A DNA stretch of 64,000 nucleotides from Hofstenia miamia (Eukaryota > Xenacoelomorpha > Acoela). The number at the start of each line of letters is the position of its first letter. The first letter of the stretch is position 1. Where the stretch lies: the NCBI GenBank assembly GCA_004352715.1, contig SCFE01000004.1, forward strand, positions 444,776 to 508,775, given 5' to 3'. Below the pieces are notes generated by a model. That model ran no database searches and was not told the origin of the DNA. It worked only from the letters and a program-made list of their open reading frames with translations. The position numbers and the translations under genes were made by a program. This document shows positions 36,188 through 49,225 of this stretch, piece after piece.

Positions 36188-36600
36188 TTTTTAGTGAAAA
36201 TGTCCACAGTATTCGAGACAAAGTAGCTGATCTAAGTTTAACTGTATCTTATTATAAACTAGATATTATCCTCATCTCTGAATTTTGGTTACCCGATGAC
36301 GAATTTTTTGATTTTTTTGAATTAACCAACTATGCTTCTTTCACCAAAATAGAATCTCGAAGTATGCCAAATGTGGAAGTATTCTTGCATATATCAGTCT
36401 TTCATGGTGTAACCATATCCGCGATCGTACTAATGAATTTTCAAATCCTCTATCTACGTCTGGTGACCACGAATGTTTAATCTTACAGCTACCCCCTCTT
36501 TATCTTTCACGTGAATTTAGCTCGATGTGTCTTATAGGAGTTTATTTACCTTCAAGTGGTAAAACTTCGCTCCAAAATATCCTTTAGCTGATTATCCATA
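36188..36600 (+). pseudogene. LINE endonuclease fragment
   Basis: Plus-strand frames give NVHSIRDKVADL, LDIILISEFWLPDDEF and, after a frameshift near 36370, ILAYISLSW, STSGDHECLIL and GVYLPSSG. These are the first half of a CR1/jockey-type AP endonuclease. No RT follows. Confidence 0.65.
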
Positions 36601-37905
36601 GTATTTAAATATACAAATTGTTAGCTGCATCTTAGTTACTGTTGATTTTAATTATGCTTCAATGAATGCAATGGCATATCTAGGTCTTAAGCAGTAGATA
36701 TCTAAGCCAACACTCAAGAATGCCATTCTGGACTACTTTTTTTGTAATATAAATGATTGCTATGTCATTAATACGTCAGTATCAGAGGTATGCGCATCAC
36801 TGGTACTGATTTTTGTATTAGGATAAAAGTGAACAAAGCCCTCCCTTAATGAACCCATTCTGATAGTGTGGTCCACAAAAAGTGAACAAAACTCTGTCAC
36901 TTGCTGAAGTGTCATCTGCTCTGGGTCCATAATGAAGGAATTAACCAAACATGTCAATTTCTTTGTATTGTATGTCCATCAGAGTTGGTTTTTGGTATCC
37001 TTGGAGATGTTGTCTCTAATTAAATGGGTGGCTTTTTGTTTGGCAATAAATTATAGGTGTAGGATCTCCTCATTGATCTTTGACATCTCTTTTCTTCTTT
37101 CTTCAGCCTTCCTGAAGCAAACTGTAGAAGTAGCAGTAGAGGACTCAGAAGAAGAAAAAGGCTGGGAGCTTGGAGGGACTATCTAATCACTCAGGGGTTG
37201 AGTTACATTTATTATATCACTAAAGGGTGTTCTATGAATATTAAAGTCTCTATGTTGCACCAGCTCATCTTGATCTTGTGGAGACAGTCATCTCAAGACA
37301 TAATATCAAGAACAGGAGGCTTGTCAGGTTGTCAGCTCTCCTAGTTGAGAGGCCAGTTGTCGCCCAAGCAATGTTGGACACTGCTCAGCACCATTTCTGC
37401 GTCCTCATTTTTGCTCACATGCCCATCAAGCAGAAACAGTAGTCTCTCACGCCTAGTAGGGGCTTCAGAACCTTCACTATTTTCCATCCTCTTTCATTCT
37501 TTGGGGGAGGGTAGAGCTGGTGACTCTCTTTCTTTTTCTTGGGTTTCATCATTCCTAAATATAGTAATAAGGTTAAGGTCCCAAACATCAGGATCAAAAT
37601 TTTGTCTATATCTGGCTCTATATTAGGGCAGTATGTGAGTACTGGGAGTGTCACTATTATATATTGTATTATCATCAAAATCAATATCATCAAAATCTTC
37701 CTCACAATACTCAGTTAAATCATCATACTGTTTGTATGTATCATTACCATTATCTACTAGTGTAAACTCGTTATTCTAGTCTATAATGACATTTTCAATA
37801 TATTCGATGGCTCATTTGAGCCATTGGAAGTGAACAATTTTATTGTTGTTAAGGGTGTAAGTGTTGTGATCAAGTACTTTTTCAATTGTGAATAGCTCTT
37901 GCCAA

Positions 37906-38640
37906 TTAGTTACTAGTTCCCTCACTTGGTTTAGATGGGAAATATGAGAATACCTTGTCACTGCTCTTGTGTGGTTGACCATATAGTTTTTTGTTAAAAT
38001 TACGTTTTTGATGTATAACTGACTGCTTGGTGTTGTGACAAACCGTCAGGTGAACTTCTTGCATTTCACAGATCATATGCACTACATACCTTTCCAAGTT
38101 GACTTCATGGTAGTTCAGGAACGTAATGGAGAGAGGTGTGCTAGCCTATCAGCCAAACATGGCCTTGAAAGAGATTACTTTTGTGGTGGAGTGGATGGCA
38201 GTATTATAAAAATTTTCCATGATTTTGATTACATGTTTCCAGTACTTGTTGGCCACTCTTGACAGGGCCACCCTAATTAATTTAATTTATGTATGATTTT
38301 ATCTTTCTACCACACTGTTGGATTGGGGGTGGTATGCTGTGAATTCATGAAGGACTTTGAGTTCATGCATCAAGAGGTCCATTAAATTGTTCTCAAACTT
38401 AGGACCATGATCAGACACAAGTAATTCCATGGGCCCCAGCTTGAGTACCCATTCCTTAACAATTTTCTCCCCAACAATCTCAGAAACTCTACTGCTAAGA
38501 AGAATTAGCCTCATGTATTTCATGAAGTGATTGACCATCAGTAATACATATTGGTAGCTGTTGTCATCTTTGGAAAGCTTCTCTAAGTCCATGCTGGACT
38601 TCTTCATTTATTTGTTCAGCTGGTTGACTTTCTAATTTAG
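37906..38640 (-). pseudogene. Gypsy integrase core and C-terminal region
   Basis: Integrase-core text is readable: YVLLMVNHFMKY, LLVSDHGPKFENN, TAYHPQSNSVVER. The second Asp and the Glu are present; the first catalytic Asp (usually VDHF) is Asn. The frame at 37906-38097 (NTKQSVIHQKRNFNKKLYG) is the following C-terminal region. Not functional. Confidence 0.75.
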
Positions 38641-39144
38641 CTTGTTGATCTAGAAAGTGACTCACACTTTACAGTAGTCAATTTTCACACTTGTCAATGA
38701 TGTCCATGATAGTGGTGTGTACTCTTATGGTGAGGTAGCAGGCATTAAAGGTGTTCTCTGTTTGTAAAATGCCAAGATGCCCTTGTTCATGAACCTTTCA
38801 TATGAGGTCACAGCTACAATATTTGAGAATTGTTAAGCAATTGTTGCAACTCTTAGTGAAAAGAAGACCTTGCAAATTTAGCTTCCAGTTGTATCTTTTA
38901 AAATAGTGGTTTGCCACTGGATTCATTTGGATGAAAGGATCTTTCAATCACTCAATGATCTCAGATAACACTTTATCATGTTGCTGGCATTGGATGATTT
39001 CCTGTTCCATTATCTTTTCCTTGACCATAATAGATATAATATGACTTTACCTTGCTGATTGGGATTAATCTTGGGCAGCATGTCATATTCTGTTAGTGGG
39101 GTAAAAGCAAATCAGATCTTCTCACTGGCAGGCTTTCTCAAATC

Positions 39145-39444
39145 TTATTCATAACTGGGAAGTGCAGTCCAGTAGTCTGCATTGAGATGTAACTTTCCCA
39201 GTCTGTGTTGGATGGTAAACAAGAAGTTGTTGAGGTACTCTATCCACTGGGCTATGATTTTAGACTTATCACTATAGAACTTTTTTAGCCAAGTGAGTGC
39301 ACTGTTATTGGTATGTACAATGAAAGGACAACTGAGGATAAAATATCTAAATTTCTTGAGCACCTGTACTACAGCCAGCATTTCAAGTTTGGTGGCTCCA
39401 TAGTTCTTTTCAGTGGCTTGTAGCTTTTGACTGAAATACTGCAC
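39145..39444 (-). pseudogene. Gypsy RNase H domain
   Basis: The frame reads YFSQKLQATEKNYGATKLEML, FIVHTNNSALTWL and HRLGKLHLNADYWTALP, the standard RNase H tract of Gypsy polyproteins. The usual Asp in HTDNxAL is Asn (HTNNSAL), and NxADxLSR is altered. Confidence 0.8.
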
Positions 39445-39627
39445 TGGGCTTTATATGCCATTGATGACTTGGCTCACTACTCCACTTATCTCTAATGTAC
39501 TAGCATCACAGTCAATAAGTAAATCTTTGGCATAATCAGGTGTATTCAAGCTGGGTATTTTCTTCAATTTCTTGTTTATTTGGTCCAGATTCTCCTGTTC
39601 AGCAAATATCCACTTTAACTCAATGGT

Positions 39628-40436
39628 TTACTTTATTAATTGAGAAATATTCCTAGTCTTCTCAGTGAGGTCAGGTATAAACATTCCATAATAGTTCAAG
39701 AACCCCATCAGTCTCTGGACGTACTTTCTAGTTTTAGGGGATTCAATTTTATCCAAAATGTTCTTAGTATTGGTTCTTATGGAAATTTTTCCCAGCTCAA
39801 TAACTCCACCCAAGAAGGTTACTTTCATTTGACCTAGTTGTTACCATTGACTTTCAATCCAGCATTGTGTAATAAATCCAGTGTTCTACTCAGTTTCTCA
39901 AGATCTTTGGGAAACATTTGACTAGAATATCATCTATATAGGCAGAAATGCCAGGCTCTAACATATTTGCCTCATTCTTCAGAACTTTGGAAACATACCT
40001 ATGGAGGGTGGCAGGGCATTACACATGTCAAATGCCATATACTTCCACTCATATAATATGTACAGAGTGATAAAGGCAGTTTTCTTGAAATCAGATGGCA
40101 CATCAGCACTTACCAGTAAGCCTTGCAAAGATTGAGTCATGAAAAGAATATTGCAGCTTGCATTGTATAAAAGATCTTTTATCTGAGGTAAGAGATAAGC
40201 ATCTCATTTAACTCATGGAAATTGATACAGAGGCAGTATTTGTCCCTTTGTTTGATAAATACAGATGGTGCTGAGTACAGGCTATTGCTTCCTTGAATTA
40301 TACCACTCTTGATAAGATTACTCAAGATTTTCTCATATTCTCCATTGAGATTCACCAGGACTCTTCTTATAGGTAAAGGGATTTGTTTGTCATGTTTCAT
40401 CTCAATGGCATGCACTGCACCAATCACTTGTCCCAC
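39628..40436 (-). pseudogene. Gypsy reverse transcriptase
   Basis: Fingers (PLPIRRVLVNLNGEYEKIL, SLYSAPSVFIKQRDKYCLC) are at 40179-40436. The active-site box AYIDDILV lies at about 39925-39950 in another frame. The thumb (RKYVQRLMGFLNYYGMFIPD) is at 39628-39828. At least three frame breaks separate them. Confidence 0.8.
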
Positions 40437-40703
40437 ATGGATGGAGCCATAATTGAATACTTCACTCTTGCCTTGAAGTGAAGACAGTGGGGATTCTCAC
40501 TGTATCTGACGTATCATCAATGTCATGGACAGTCATGAAGATTGGTAAACATGTGGTTATATCATTTTCTACCTGGACAGGTATGGCAACAATCTCAAGT
40601 TGTGCATAATTAATGTGGACAGGAAACTTTGAACTATTAAGAATAGTGATGCAGGTCTTCCCCTGCTTAATGTGACATAATCAGGTAAAAAGTTGATTCC
40701 CTT

Positions 40704-41180
40704 CTAGTAAGTACCTCTTTGTCCAGCAATCATCACATCACTGTTATAATAGCTGTCAGTAAACATGGTTGCTCTTGTCCAGTTTTGGGATTCTATGACA
40801 ACAGACTCAGTGAGCTGAAAGAAAATTTCTTGCTTGGGGATCACAGTCAACTGTGAGACCTCATTGTCTTTAATTGAGATGGTGTTACTTCCATAATCAA
40901 TTACACATGCATTTCTTTCTAGGAAATCACTACCCAAGATGATGTTGTAGGGCAGAAGTTGGTGATAAGTGCTGAAAACAACTTGATCCACTTGAAAAAG
41001 TTCCTTATTAATTCAAAGTTCTAAGTCACAGACTTTTTGTTTTAACAAGATGTTGTTCCCTGAAGCATATATTAAGCAAATTGCAGAGGGGTCTAGCTCA
41101 TCCCTGCTCATACATAACATACTACAACATTTGTCACTGATAATCAATGCAAATGCTCCATGTTCATGGTAGCATATACT
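40704..41180 (-). pseudogene. Gypsy aspartic protease region
   Basis: The C-terminal half is clear: HQLLPYNIILGSDFLERNAC and IDYGSNTISI, matching the ILGxDFL motif of retropepsins. Upstream, the D-T/S-G catalytic motif appears degraded to EHGA near 41155-41170. Confidence 0.6.
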
Positions 41181-41379
41181 AAACTTCCATTAACTTTGAC
41201 AGGAATAACCATTCTTCCTCATCATTTTAGTGATAATGAGAACATCATGTGCTTGGTTGTCAGGAGGCAGTGCTCCAGTCAGTTTAAAGTATCAGTAACT
41301 TTGACTTCATCAAATTCAGAGTGAGGATCCTCTGTCTCAGGTTCTTCAATCAGAAATCAATTTCCATCAGCTATAATTC

Positions 41380-42996
41380 AGCACTATATGTATTTTTTAG
41401 GTGGTCCTTCTGACAACACCAATAGCAATGGACAGCAGAGACTTCAAATTTTTTCTTGGGGGAATGATTATCACTCAGTACAATCTCTTTTAACTTGAAT
41501 TTTCCAAGTTCTGTTTTAATCTTCATTTCACCAACATCCCTTTTGATTCAACTTGAATTATGTATCAGATATAACACACTGATACATAATGATAACATGA
41601 AGGTCATTTTCAGGATTGCATTTCAGCTCTAATTGACTGCAGATGCAGATATACTGAGGAAATCCTTGACAGATATAAGAGAACAGGTCATGTTGTGAAT
41701 ATTCTGGAGACAGGTATCTTAACTGAACAGTAATGTAGTTTTGAATGTCATCTCCCTTTTTGAACAACATCTCACACAGCAATGTTTTGTATTGGTGCTT
41801 TATGTTGTGAGCATGATAATGGGCTTTGAAATATCCTATCAATAGCTGATAATCAATGTTGGTTTCATGATCCAACATCGTGTATTGGTTGTAAGCAAGT
41901 CCCTGTAGATACATTGGGAACTGAATGACTGCAACATCTTGTGTGCTGTGATACTGTTTCATTATAAGCTCAAAATAAAAAAACCATTCATCAAATGATT
42001 GTGATACTTCATTAATACAGCCCTTGAATTTGGATAAAACAGAGTGCTTATTAAAGTGTTCATGGCTGTTTGGGTTTGATAGAAAGGATTGACCAAGTAC
42101 ACTGTGGCTGGCTAGTTGTCACAGACCTGATAGGCATACTTGGATAACTGAGTCCAGATACTACATGCTCAGAGACAGTAGGCACAACAGTGATATTAAC
42201 AGGTGCCAGAGGAGTCAAAGTTCTATTCATAGGACACAGTACCTTTTGAGGGTTTGGCATGGCCACAGTGGATATTGGTGACACATGTGTCAGAGTAGAT
42301 TGGGTAAATGTTGGACTACAATTTACAAGTGAGGTGGCTGGTGAGGCAGACTGGGGTGTTACTGAAGTTGCAAAGAGCTGGTTGGGAACCTCTGTGAGCT
42401 GGGAAGACACTATTTGCCTGACTTTATTGATAAACTTCTCACTAAAAGCTTCCAATACTTTGTCTAATACAGCCCACATAATGTAGTCAACAGAATTAGC
42501 AGGACTCAGAGGAGGACGTACTTCAGTACAAGCAGTTGTTGTCAGGCTGGTGCATGTAGAAGCAAGATCATGAAGTTGAAGTTCTAAGGAAGTGATTGCT
42601 TCCAGCATTCTCTGTTCCCTGTTCTGATATTTAACATGCTGGCAATTTAATTCAGTTTGCAGACATTCGATGCACTGTTCACATTCCATCCTCATTGTCA
42701 TTTCCTGTGATAAAGACTCCTTTAAATTCCTTTAAATTTTCAATTTCTAACATCAGAGCATCTAATTGCAGTGTCAGATCTCAATATGGATGAGAAGGGA
42801 TTGGTGGAGCACTAGTGGTATTGACGATGTGTTGGTGGTTCATTGGAGAGGTTTGACTGGGGGAAGTAGGTAAAGATAAATTAACTAATAATCCAATGGT
42901 ACAAGTGGTAATGTTCTGGCTACCAGTGCTTGCACAGGGGATGCTCCACAAAGGAGTCCCAGTAGGAGAAAAAACAACAGTACTACTAGAATCCAT
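41380..42996 (-). pseudogene. Gypsy gag region
   Basis: The ATG at 42996 (MDSSSTVVFSPTGTPLW) lies 240 bases after the primer site. A Ser/Thr/Pro-rich N-terminal part (42060-42701) is followed by a capsid-like frame (41558-41962: IQFPMYLQGLAYNQYT, YFKAHYHAHNIKHQYKTLL) and a zinc knuckle near 41390-41430 of the form CX2CX4HX4 with Tyr in place of the last Cys. Broken by stops. Confidence 0.65.
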
Positions 42997-43232
42997 AGTT
43001 AAAACAAAAGTAAAGAAAACAAGAACTTTCAAAAAAATCCATTACAATTTGGGAAAACATCCAAAACTCAGGTAACAATGACAGTTATCAGAACAGCAGC
43101 AATTAGGCATTATGGTAGTGATTTGTAACAAATCCAACATACAAAAACAGAGAGAATAATTAGGATAGAAAATAAAAGAATCAAAACAAACAAGTTAAGA
43201 GCATCAGGTGAGTGTAGCTTGGTGGCAGTTCA

Positions 43233-43252
43233 GGATCACGTCAGGGTCACCA
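43233..43252 (-). other. Candidate primer-binding site
   Basis: Immediately after the LTR on the minus strand the sequence is TGGTGACCCTGACGTGATCC. A TGG start right at the LTR border is standard for tRNA-primed retroelements. Confidence 0.6.
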
Positions 43253-43686
43253 TGTAGAATCAGGAGTGTGAACTAGAACAGCACTGAGGAAATTAATGCC
43301 ATGGCTGAAGGTTGGGAAGAGTGACCATCTCATAGAGTAGCCCTGATTCTAGTGAAGATAGGAAAACATCAGTAATTCATTCAAGTAACTAGTAACTGCT
43401 TAGAGGGAAAACATCCAGGATGACCAATTCATATGGATTCATGCCAGAGTGATATCCAAGAAGAGAGGTTTGAAACTTGCTTGAAAGGTGCTACTCTATT
43501 TGTCTCACATTTTATTATCTAGCTCAATAAACCATCTCAATTGTTCTCTTATCTCTCAGCTCATGTAATAATAGCATGTAATTACCATGCATTTGTGCTA
43601 GCCAATGGCATAATATCATCACAGTGTAATCAATTATCAATTTTCTGCCCATGTTGCATTTGAATGAAAGGTTTTTTATATCTACA
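43253..43686 (-). repeat. Candidate 5' LTR of the Gypsy element
   Basis: The 434-base segment begins TGTAGA and ends TCTACA, a short inverted repeat with the TG..CA ends of LTRs, and it abuts the primer site. No second copy was found in the window, so the call is structural only. Confidence 0.5.
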
Positions 43687-44539
43687 CATAACTGTATCCA
43701 TATCCTAATGTGGTCCACAATTTGGGCTGAAACTGTCTAGGAACTAGTCGTCATCCCCAGTTCAGAAGAGTGACTCCCAAATTGTTCACAGAAACTTAGG
43801 AAATTATCATTGCAACCATTTGTGAGATAAAATCAATTGCTCTTTCTCTACAGTGTTTCTCACATTTGTACAAAATCATAATTTTCGCCTGTCTTTGTTT
43901 ACAACTTAAACATTATGTTTTCCCTCACGAATTGAATTGATTAATAATAACATGTTAGCACCAATTGAGGGGACATTATTTTTGTGCCATGAGTTAAGCT
44001 TGAAAATGAAAGTACATGATACTGATGTCACTAAAAATTACAAGAATAACATTTTCAAAAGAATTTAAAAGAAAATGGGCACAATTTCACCGAGTGACTC
44101 TACATTAGCTGACTTGGATCTCCACTAAGCTGCTTACAGAACTTTGCGAATGGAAATATATTGTCTGTCATGGGTCACCACACCCCTTTTTTGCATTTTC
44201 ATGTGGATACCAAGCTAGCCAATCAACTACAACACATATAAAATCGTAGCTGCTTGATTTCTTTCCTTCACATAGTTCTATTCAGCTGACCAACCAGCAT
44301 CATTAGTTTTGTTTAAAATTCTTTAAATCTACTCTTCAAATGAATTGCGTTCCAACATCCTTACCTTTTAATACAAATGAGCGAACTAGCATTCATTATC
44401 CAAGCATACGCACAAGAACTGAACAATATCATAGATCACTTATACCTTCAATAATTTGCAAGATTAACAGTAACACTTACTTAAAGAAATCTATAGTGTA
44501 ATCTATTATTTGCTTATATCTATTGGTTTTTTGTAAGCT
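43687..44539. other. Stretch with no recognised feature
   Basis: No coding frame, element end or splice-supported exon recognised. A CT microsatellite follows at 44549-44563. Confidence 0.45.
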
Positions 44540-45330
44540 TTATATTTCTCTCTCTCTCTCTTTCAATATGAAAAGTGCAAAAGAGAGATTATAAGTAAAT
44601 TGAATACCCAGCAGTTTCAGTTCATTTACTATTTCTATTCCATTAACAGGAGGAATTACAAAGTTTTTGGAATTCATTATCTTTAGCTCTTTAGATTTAG
44701 AATTATTTAAAATGAAATTGTTTCTTTTACACCAGTTAAGTGTTGCTGAAATATCTTCTTCAGCTCTGTTATAAGAATTTTTACCTTTAACTATGATGTT
44801 TATATCATCTGCAAACTTTACAATTTCAGTATCAAATCTTTGCAACTTTAAGTCATCATAAGGCAAATTGAAATGAGGAGAGCCCAAAGCTGTTCAAACG
44901 CCACTATTTGTTATGCAAATTGTAGCATTACATTTTTGCATGGAAACCATCTGTCTTCTATCCATGAGGAACGATCTCACCAAGTTAATAACAAACAGAC
45001 AGATTTTTGGACAACTTTCATTAATTGTGAGATGATAATATTGTGGACCAATAATACATGCAAACTCGACCTCCAGTTGTTTTTGAGGAATTGACTGCAG
45101 AATGATCTTTTCTAAGAACTTTATATCCAGCAATAGAAACGAAAGAATCATTATACTTGACTTAAACCAAGATTTGGTAACACAACAGATATCAATAGAA
45201 TGATGGGAAAGACTGGTTTGTAGGAAAATTGTTGCATTTTTCTTTTTAATGGACCAAGCATTTACTAGTATGATTTTTGGAGCATGGAATTTAGAGCCGA
45301 GTCATGAAAGGATCACCCATTCACTTCCAT
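44540..45330 (-). pseudogene. CR1-like LINE, internally deleted (endonuclease start fused to RT)
   Basis: From 45300 downward the frame reads ILVNAWSIKKKNATIF and SIDICCVTKSWFKSS, the N-terminal endonuclease blocks. A frameshifted GYKVLRKD then leads directly into RT sequence: LVRSFLMDRRQMVS, TNSGV, and after another shift NLPYDD and the active-site box VKFADDINII (44820-44780). The C-terminal half of the endonuclease and the RT fingers are deleted. It ends at a CT-rich microsatellite. Confidence 0.75.
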
Positions 45331-45898
45331 TCTTTTGTTGTAGCTTTAGGTTTCTAATTTTCAGACGTTCTTTTGAAATTCATGATCTGATCAGTTCTCT
45401 TCATTGTGTTAGAATGTGTTGTTCAGTAATAACGTCATCTGATGATAGATAATGAGATATAAAGAGTTTCTTTTCGAGGTTTAGACAGTGAAATCATAAT
45501 TAATATTTTTTTCAATAGTTACCTACAGCGTTCTTAGGAACTTTAAATCTGTTAGGGGCTTTTCTCATCTTTTTATTTCAGTTACCTCACTTTCACTCCA
45601 ATGTGATTCAGCTTTTCTAATTAGAATAACGGCATAACTTTTTTGTTCTGAGATGCTTTACTTCACTACATCTGCCACAAATTAATGAAACTCATCTTTC
45701 CAAGATTGCTGCTGCTCTAATTAGTTTGAAGGCAAAGAATCATACTTTCCTAGTAGAAGAAGCATAAATTTGTAGGTAGATATACAACATCTCATTGAAC
45801 TACAATTTTTGTATCTTAACATGTCAAGCAATAGAAATTATTGATAAGGTAGACCAATTGAAGATGGCAATCTAATTATTGTACTAAGCTAATATATA

Positions 45899-46751
45899 CA
45901 ATACTGGAAATATATATTCGACCACTTTGCTAATTTGATTAAATAATGAACATTCATTGGATAGAGTGTGTCTAAGATTATAACTAAGTGTTGCTTTGAA
46001 TGAGAAAGAAAAATCTATATGTCGAATACCATAAAATATGTAGAATAACATTTGGCAAATAATTTTTAATCAAAATTAGAAAAATTGTATTGGAAAAATA
46101 TATTTGGCCATCTGAAAAAATTTTAACAAATTAACAAATTCGAAAAAAAATTCAAACTAAAATACATAAATTAATAATTGATGCAATATAAGAATTTAGC
46201 AACAAAATTATTTCTTCTAATATTTTGTAGGGTGTTCCTTTGGAGGTCTTCTTTGGTCTTTCGGACTTTGGCTTGGGGGCAATGAAGTTTTCAGAAGTGA
46301 AAAGTCTGATGATATCTTCGACAGTACTTTGAGGTCGCTCTACAAGTCGGGCTATATTACGTTGACTCATCCCCTCCAAATGTTTGGAGATTATCAACTC
46401 ACGGATGGCAAGAGGTACGTAACCAGACATCATATATGGCGAAGAAAGACTGTTATTAGACATTTTCATAATAAATAGACTGAAAAAAGCTCAACCAATT
46501 TTTTACATATTCTCTGACTTAGTTTGAAGTGACCGAATACATTTTCCAAGAAAATATTAGCTAACCACAAGTATTGTAGCATTTCTCCTTGCGATTTAAA
46601 ATAAGCAGTGATAAAAATTTCTCAACATTGATGAATTCCTCTTTCTGTAACACCAAATTTTATTTTAAAATACCTATGGCACTCTTGGCGTCCAGTTCTT
46701 AGATATATTTATGACAAATCATGGCTCGCCGAATTCTTTTTTCCAGTACTG
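45899..46751 (-). mobile_element. Internally deleted Tc1-like transposon
   Basis: The right end (reversed) reads CAGTACTGGAAAAAAGAATT and the left end CAATACTGGAAATATATATT, imperfect inverted repeats each flanked by TA (45897-45898 and 46752-46753). At 853 bases it is about half the usual length. The right 300 bases match the fragment at 35714. Confidence 0.7.
46152..46469 (-). CDS. Tc1-like transposase N-terminal DNA-binding domain only
   Basis: The 105-residue frame starts MKMSNNSLSS and contains a paired-type helix-turn-helix: LAIRELIISKHLEGMSQRNI, ARLVERPQSTVEDIIRLF, then a basic PKPKSERPKK linker. The DDE catalytic domain is absent; the frame ends in unrelated AT-rich sequence. It could only bind terminal repeats, not cut. 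Expression is unknown. Confidence 0.6.
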   Translation of the reverse strand: MKMSNNSLSSPYMMSGYVPLAIRELIISKHLEGMSQRNIARLVERPQSTVEDIIRLFTSENFIAPKPKSERPKKTSKGTPYKILEEIILLLNSYIASIINLCILV

Positions 46752-46979
46752 TACAAGAAAATATTAATGAAATACTTTATATTTCCAACTTCTTCTTCTT
46801 TAAGAAACCATGAATAAATTTACTTTGATGCAAAGCAATGAGCAAATTCTGAAACCGAGTAGATTGGGATAAAAATGTAAATTGAATATGGAACAGTTTG
46901 CAGTTATAATAATACAATGAAAATTGGATATTAGTAGAGCTAGAAAGCCAGGGTGGAACTATTTGACAAAAATAGTGAC

Positions 46980-47400
46980 GCAACCCAATCGGTCGACCTG
47001 TGTGGGTTTTAAGGGTATCAACATGACCGGTATACAACTGGTAGGAAATATATCCTAACTTCTAAAACTAATTAGCTCCCATATGAGGTTTTTATTTTTT
47101 TATTTATGAGTGCAGAAATGAATATATTAAAAAAACTATTAATGAATTTATAAAAAAACAGATTTTAGGAAATAGTACAAATTCATTAGTACAGTATACG
47201 TAAATTGTTGATAATTGCTTCTTTGAGAACAATAATTGATTCCACTGCGTCGCTTCTTATAGTAGCAAGGTCGTGGGTAGCAACCCGCCCTCCAATTGAA
47301 AAGTGACGTTCTTACTATGATTTTCGGTTCAAATATCTCAACCCAACGCAAGCCAACCCAGGCCAACTAAACAGGTCGAACCCAACCGGTTCTAACAAAG
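46980..47400. repeat. Repeat with CAACCC-rich ends
   Basis: The left side has CAACCCAATCGGTCGACCTG and the right side has CAGGTCGAACCCAACCGG, partly inverted. CAACCC/GGGTTG motifs recur at the right. It is possibly a decayed short DNA transposon; no target duplication found. Confidence 0.3.
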
Positions 47401-49225
47401 CCAGAAAGCCTCAATAATACAAAAAATTCTTTTGGCCGAAATCAGATTGCAAATATTTAGGTTGTAGGATAAAAATTTCTAAGTAATTTCATTATGTCAA
47501 AAATTTAATAGGTTAAAATAGATTAAAATCGATCATTTGTGTAGTGAATTTGTAATTTTTAAAAAAATGGTTATCAAAATACAAATTCAAATCCAACGAA
47601 AAGTACAATTAGTTAAAATTCAAGAAACTATTGCGATAGTTAGCAGCTAATATTTAACTGGTGCATTATTGCAATGCCATACTTGAAAGAAGTTTTTTGG
47701 CAGCTTCGAAAACTTTCAGGATCGCCATTGTTTGAAGACGTTTGAATTAGGTTATTTAGGTCAATAAAAAGCCATAATTTCTTAATTTTTTTTGTAAATT
47801 TTATCACAAAATAATCGCTCTAGTTATTGGACAATGTCATACACTATGAATATACGTTTTAGAACTTCTTCAGAAAATAACATTTTATTTGATAAGGCAT
47901 ATATCTGCAAATAATATATTTCCTAAAAAGTTGAAAATAACTCTTTTATAACTTAGAAAATATTAAGTATTAATTATAATTATTCTACATTTCATTTTAG
48001 TCTAACTCTCTTATAGAAGAAACTACATTCTAATATAATTTCTATTTTCAGAAATGTATCTATTTTTTATATAGTTTGATGCCTTTTGAAATAAGCAAGA
48101 ACTAGATTTAGTGATTATGAAATTTAAAATTTTATCTTCTTGACGTTGGTTTTTTAAAAATTTCCTCCTATCTTGCGGAAATAAGAGCGGGAGTGGTCTC
48201 GCATGACTCTAACATGAACTTAAAGTAAAAGCGAAGGCAGTGCGGAAGATTAGAGACCTATATTTTCGAGAAGTAAGTGAACAGCATACTATTAAAGATT
48301 TAAGCTTACGTGAAGAATGAATACTCGCACTTCAAATCAAAGCTCTAGTTGAGTTTGCTGTATAATATGATTATATATGTATCACCTTTTTCTTTTATTG
48401 TCATCAATTTTAGTATATAAAACCCATTTTTATGTTCAAAGAACAACTTAAAAACAAATTATTCTGGGACACAATGCTTTTCTTTCATCTAGAATTGCAT
48501 TCTATTAACTACCTAATGTTCATTCATATTATCCATTGTCATTACAATTATATACTTACATATTTAATATATTTTATGGTTGATAGATTATCTAAATGTT
48601 AATTCTGATTTGTAAATGTTACATTAATTGTTTATAAATTCTTTGCAATAATCATTCATTGCTAGTTTCCTGGTTTTATTCAAAATGTTTTGAAAAAGAG
48701 ATTATCTCATTAAATTCCCAAAATTTATCAATTTTATTTCCTCTTAGGTATGAAATTTTCTTATTGTATCATTCTGTTTCTATTTTGTACTTCAATTTTT
48801 CTATTAATTTACTCAGAAGTTTAAGAAGTATGAACATGCAAATTTTGCACAAATTCTATTATATTGTTGATTTAAATAGATTTCATCAAAGTAATGGAGT
48901 TTAATATTGTATCTAAATTTCACATTTGCAAATATACCAAAACGCTTCATAGAATATTCATTTTTTGCTCTATTTTGGATTCAATAGATATTTTAGAAAA
49001 ATTTTTTAATGGATCCTGCAACAAGAGCATGCATTTAATCAAAAATCCTTTGAAATTTACATAAGTAAATGTATTTTGTAGGAAAAGTTTGACAGCATAT
49101 CAAGCGAGCAACAGAAATACTTTCTTCTTTAAAATATTGCAAGCCTTTGAGGATATATACGGTTTGGGGCATAAAGACTTCCACATTTCAAATGCTGTTT
49201 TCTTCACTATTTTTTCTATCGAAAT
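47401..49225. other. AT-rich stretch, nothing supported
   Basis: Frames such as 48659-48904 lack family or splice support. Confidence 0.4.

Larger units (their letters stand above)
36760..43686 (-). mobile_element. Degenerate Ty3/Gypsy LTR retrotransposon
   Basis: On the minus strand the order is LTR (43253-43686), primer-binding site, gag, protease, RT, RNase H and integrase, with the integrase last as in Ty3/Gypsy. Stops and frameshifts interrupt every domain. Acid-rich coding-looking sequence continues past integrase to about 36760, where the second LTR was expected but not found. Base composition is less AT-rich than the surroundings. The left limit is uncertain. Confidence 0.8.

Noticed and set aside
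36868-43720. GTGGTCCACAA shared by 36868 and 43711 as possible LTR ends
   Set aside because: The similarity does not extend beyond about 11 bases, and the TGTAGA..TCTACA segment beside the primer site is a better LTR candidate.
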